In this document: positions 39,456 through 42,361 of the stretch, in pieces | Position numbering within the stretch: the first letter of the stretch is position 1 | How the letters are laid out: each line of letters begins with the position of its first letter | Origin: Candidatus Vogelbacteria bacterium | Lineage (GTDB): Bacteria > Patescibacteriota > Minisyncoccia > Phycocordibacterales > XYD1-FULL-46-19 | NCBI GenBank assembly: GCA_021414225.1 | Contig: JAIOOX010000002.1 | Span: 300,597 to 342,957 of the forward strand | Length of the DNA: 42,361 nucleotides | Direction: 5' to 3' | Position numbers and translations under genes: made by a program | The notes under the pieces: model-generated | Told to the model about the DNA's origin: nothing | Seen by the model: the letters and a program-made list of their open reading frames with translations, nothing else | Databases searched by the model: none

Positions 39456-39483
39456 AGAAAACCCCTCACTGGAGGGGTTTTCT
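39456..39483 (-). terminator. Terminator after eno
   Basis: A 12-bp perfect stem (39456-39467 with 39472-39483, ACTG loop) with CCCCTC/GAGGGG core and flanking A/T tracts, 17 bases after the eno stop and upstream of the gpmI promoter region. Confidence 0.85.
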
Positions 39484-39499
39484 GTGGTTTCAAATTTAA

Positions 39500-40810
<1,311 letters not shown>

Positions 40811-40832
40811 TTAAATATGTGACGCCCTTCAC

Positions 40833-40861
40833 TTTACCAAAAAAGTAAACAGGAGTACAAT
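40833..40861 (+). promoter_or_regulatory. SulP transporter promoter
   Basis: TTTACC (40833-40838), 17-bp spacer, TACAAT (40856-40861). Predicted leader about 28 bases. Confidence 0.55.
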
Positions 40862-40895
40862 CTGGAATGCTCACTTAACCAACTAAACTAACTTT

Positions 40896-42361
40896 ATGTC
40901 AACAACTATGTCTGTTTTTCTCCGTCGTTTTCAAAGCAATTGGAAATCTGGTTTGACTGTCGCTCTAGTCTCAATCCCCCTATCTATCTCCTTAGCCATC
41001 GCCTCTGGAGCTACTCCGATCATGGGTATTATCACCGCTGTTTGGGCGGGACTCATTGCCTCTTTTTTTGGTGGCAGTAATTTTAATATTGTTGGTCCAG
41101 CTGGTGCCCTGTCTGGTATTTTAGCCGCTTATGCTCTAGTCCATGGCTACACCACTTTACCGTTAGTGGCCATCGCCGCTGGAGTTATGATTTTAATCGC
41201 CTACGCTTTTAGACTAGAGCGTTTTATCGCTTTTGTACCTGGTAGTACTATCCACGGCTTCACTTTAGGGGTTGGTATTATTATTGCCCTCAACCAACTA
41301 AACTTTGCTTTTGGTTTATCTGGTTTACCTAAACATGAAGAATTTATTAAAAACGTCTGGGAAACATTAACTCATCTTGGTCAGTCATCTCTGCCCACCT
41401 ACGGCGTTTTTGCTTTGTTTTTTATTGCCCTCTTCTTACTTCTAAAACTAACCCCGAAAATTCCTGGGGCTTTGACTGTGGCCCCTTTAGGTATTTTATT
41501 TGGCTATTTAACTACGATTGGAATAATCGATATTCCTCTTGAAACTATTGGTAGTAAGTTCGGCGATATTAAAGCCACTTTAATCTCCCTTCCAGACTTA
41601 TCATTCAATTCCACCATCTTGATTAGTGCTGGCGCTGTCGCTTTTGTAGCTATTTTAGAAACTATGCTCTCAGCCAAAATCGCCGATGGTATGACCAAGA
41701 CCACTTACAACGACCGTAAGGAAATGGTGGGCCTTGGTTTGGCCAACATCGCTTCTGGTGTCACTGGTGGACTACCAGCAACTGGTGTTTTAGTCAGAAC
41801 GGCTATCAACATTAAAGCTGGCGCCAATCATAAAACTTCTCAAGGTTTAAATGCTATTTTTGTTGGTCTGATTTCCTTGATCTTGTTCCCTTACTTCAAG
41901 TTCCTACCAATGGCCGTGATCGGAGCCATGCTAATCTTCTCCGCTATTCGAATGGTGGAAAGTGAGCACTTTGTTCGTTTTTACCGTCACGATCGTAGAG
42001 GTTTCTGGATCGCTATGGCAGTAGCCGCTATTACTGTTTACAAAGATCCAACTTTTGGTCTATTATTCGGAACCACCATCTCCCTCTTATTATTAGTTGA
42101 AAAGTTGTCTCGAGGACAATTTGATCTGAAAGTTAATACCCCGGCCGATGGTCTAGTTTCTTCGGTCTCTGGTGAACAATTAACCAAAGAAGAAAGCTTG
42201 GGTGAGACCAATCATGTTTTGGTTTACTCTATCAAAGGTCAGCTAGCTTATATCAATAGCCAAGCCCACTTATCACGTTTCCAAAATGGTTTAAATGGTT
42301 ATCAAGCTGTCATTCTTCGTCTCCGAGAATTAAATTTTATCGACATCGATGGCGTGGACGC
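40896..42361 (+). CDS. SulP-family anion transporter with STAS domain, 3' end cut by window
   Basis: SulP proteins transport sulfate, bicarbonate or other anions, often with sodium or protons. An open frame runs from ATG 40896 to the window end: 488 codons plus two bases, with no stop. It starts MSTTMSVFLRRFQSNWKSGL; a nearby in-frame ATG at 40908 is also possible. The membrane core (about residues 18-400) has the family features VALVSIPLSISLAIASGATP, FNIVGPAGALSGILAAYA and ASGVTGGLPATGVLVRTAIN. The C-terminal STAS domain begins near residue 440 (VLVYSIKGQLAYINS) and is incomplete, reaching FIDIDGVD. The substrate cannot be read from sequence; bicarbonate uptake as in BicA is one option. Confidence 0.93.
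   Translation, partial: MSTTMSVFLRRFQSNWKSGLTVALVSIPLSISLAIASGATPIMGIITAVWAGLIASFFGGSNFNIVGPAGALSGILAAYALVHGYTTLPLVAIAAGVMILIAYAFRLERFIAFVPGSTIHGFTLGVGIIIALNQLNFAFGLSGLPKHEEFIKNVWETLTHLGQSSLPTYGVFALFFIALFLLLKLTPKIPGALTVAPLGILFGYLTTIGIIDIPLETIGSKFGDIKATLISLPDLSFNSTILISAGAVAFVAILETMLSAKIADGMTKTTYNDRKEMVGLGLANIASGVTGGLPATGVLVRTAINIKAGANHKTSQGLNAIFVGLISLILFPYFKFLPMAVIGAMLIFSAIRMVESEHFVRFYRHDRRGFWIAMAVAAITVYKDPTFGLLFGTTISLLLLVEKLSRGQFDLKVNTPADGLVSSVSGEQLTKEESLGETNHVLVYSIKGQLAYINSQAHLSRFQNGLNGYQAVILRLRELNFIDIDGVD

Overview
The window looks like a piece of a small-genome candidate-phylum bacterium, most likely a Parcubacteria-type member of the Patescibacteria/CPR. The support is indirect: short, tightly packed genes, moderately AT-rich sequence, several TTG starts, a prolyl-tRNA synthetase without the usual editing insertion, clipped versions of MreD, Fmt, PBP2 and DNA polymerase delta-prime, and many short membrane or exported proteins of unknown function. 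TGA is used as a stop, so this is not a code-25 lineage. No tRNA, rRNA, CRISPR array, integrase or transposase was found.

Layout. 1-1285: start of the division/cell-wall cluster (rsmH, cut by the window edge; mraZ; MraZ-box array). 1286-3236: greA-lysS operon. 3277-8339: proS-mreB-mreC-mreD-mrdA rod-shape operon. 8440-10091: frr-rseP. 10196-11584: a 7-helix membrane orphan and a delta-prime-like gene. 11706-14033: murA and a second mreB. 14084-19034: a four-gene exported/surface-protein operon. 19127-21550: a degenerate priA, then def, on the plus strand. 21613-22134: an orphan gene with a consensus promoter and a folded leader. 22376-23188: fmt. 23189-23572: a gene-free stretch holding a probable structured RNA and a long-loop terminator. 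23573-27272: hpf-ppiA, pyk-DUF167 and a SIMPL-domain gene. 27347-31195: a five-gene membrane/envelope operon ending in uppP, and a PEBP gene. 31374-33001: small orphans, including a 35-residue acidic protein and a heptapeptide-repeat protein. 33008-37398: rsmE, a DUF4349 gene and a MacB-like ABC pair. 37501-37842: an orphan with a poly-G frameshift. 37890-40777: gpmI and eno. 40896-42361: a SulP transporter cut by the window edge.

The genes form a coherent housekeeping set: peptidoglycan synthesis and rod shape (murA, uppP, mrdA, mreBCD, mraZ, rsmH), translation (lysS, proS, frr, def, fmt, hpf, rsmE), lower glycolysis (gpmI, eno, pyk), transcription elongation (greA) and membrane proteolysis (rseP).

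The strongest pattern is regulatory. Many housekeeping units have a sigma70-like -10 box whose predicted start site falls on, or within a few bases of, the start codon, so their mRNAs should be leaderless or nearly so. At greA and the SIMPL gene the core promoter sits inside the previous gene's terminator hairpin. In contrast, four orphan genes (10196-10807, 21613-22134, 31374-31592, 37501-37842) are free-standing cassettes with their own promoter, a longer leader with a purine-rich or Shine-Dalgarno-like stretch, and a terminator or terminator-like repeat.
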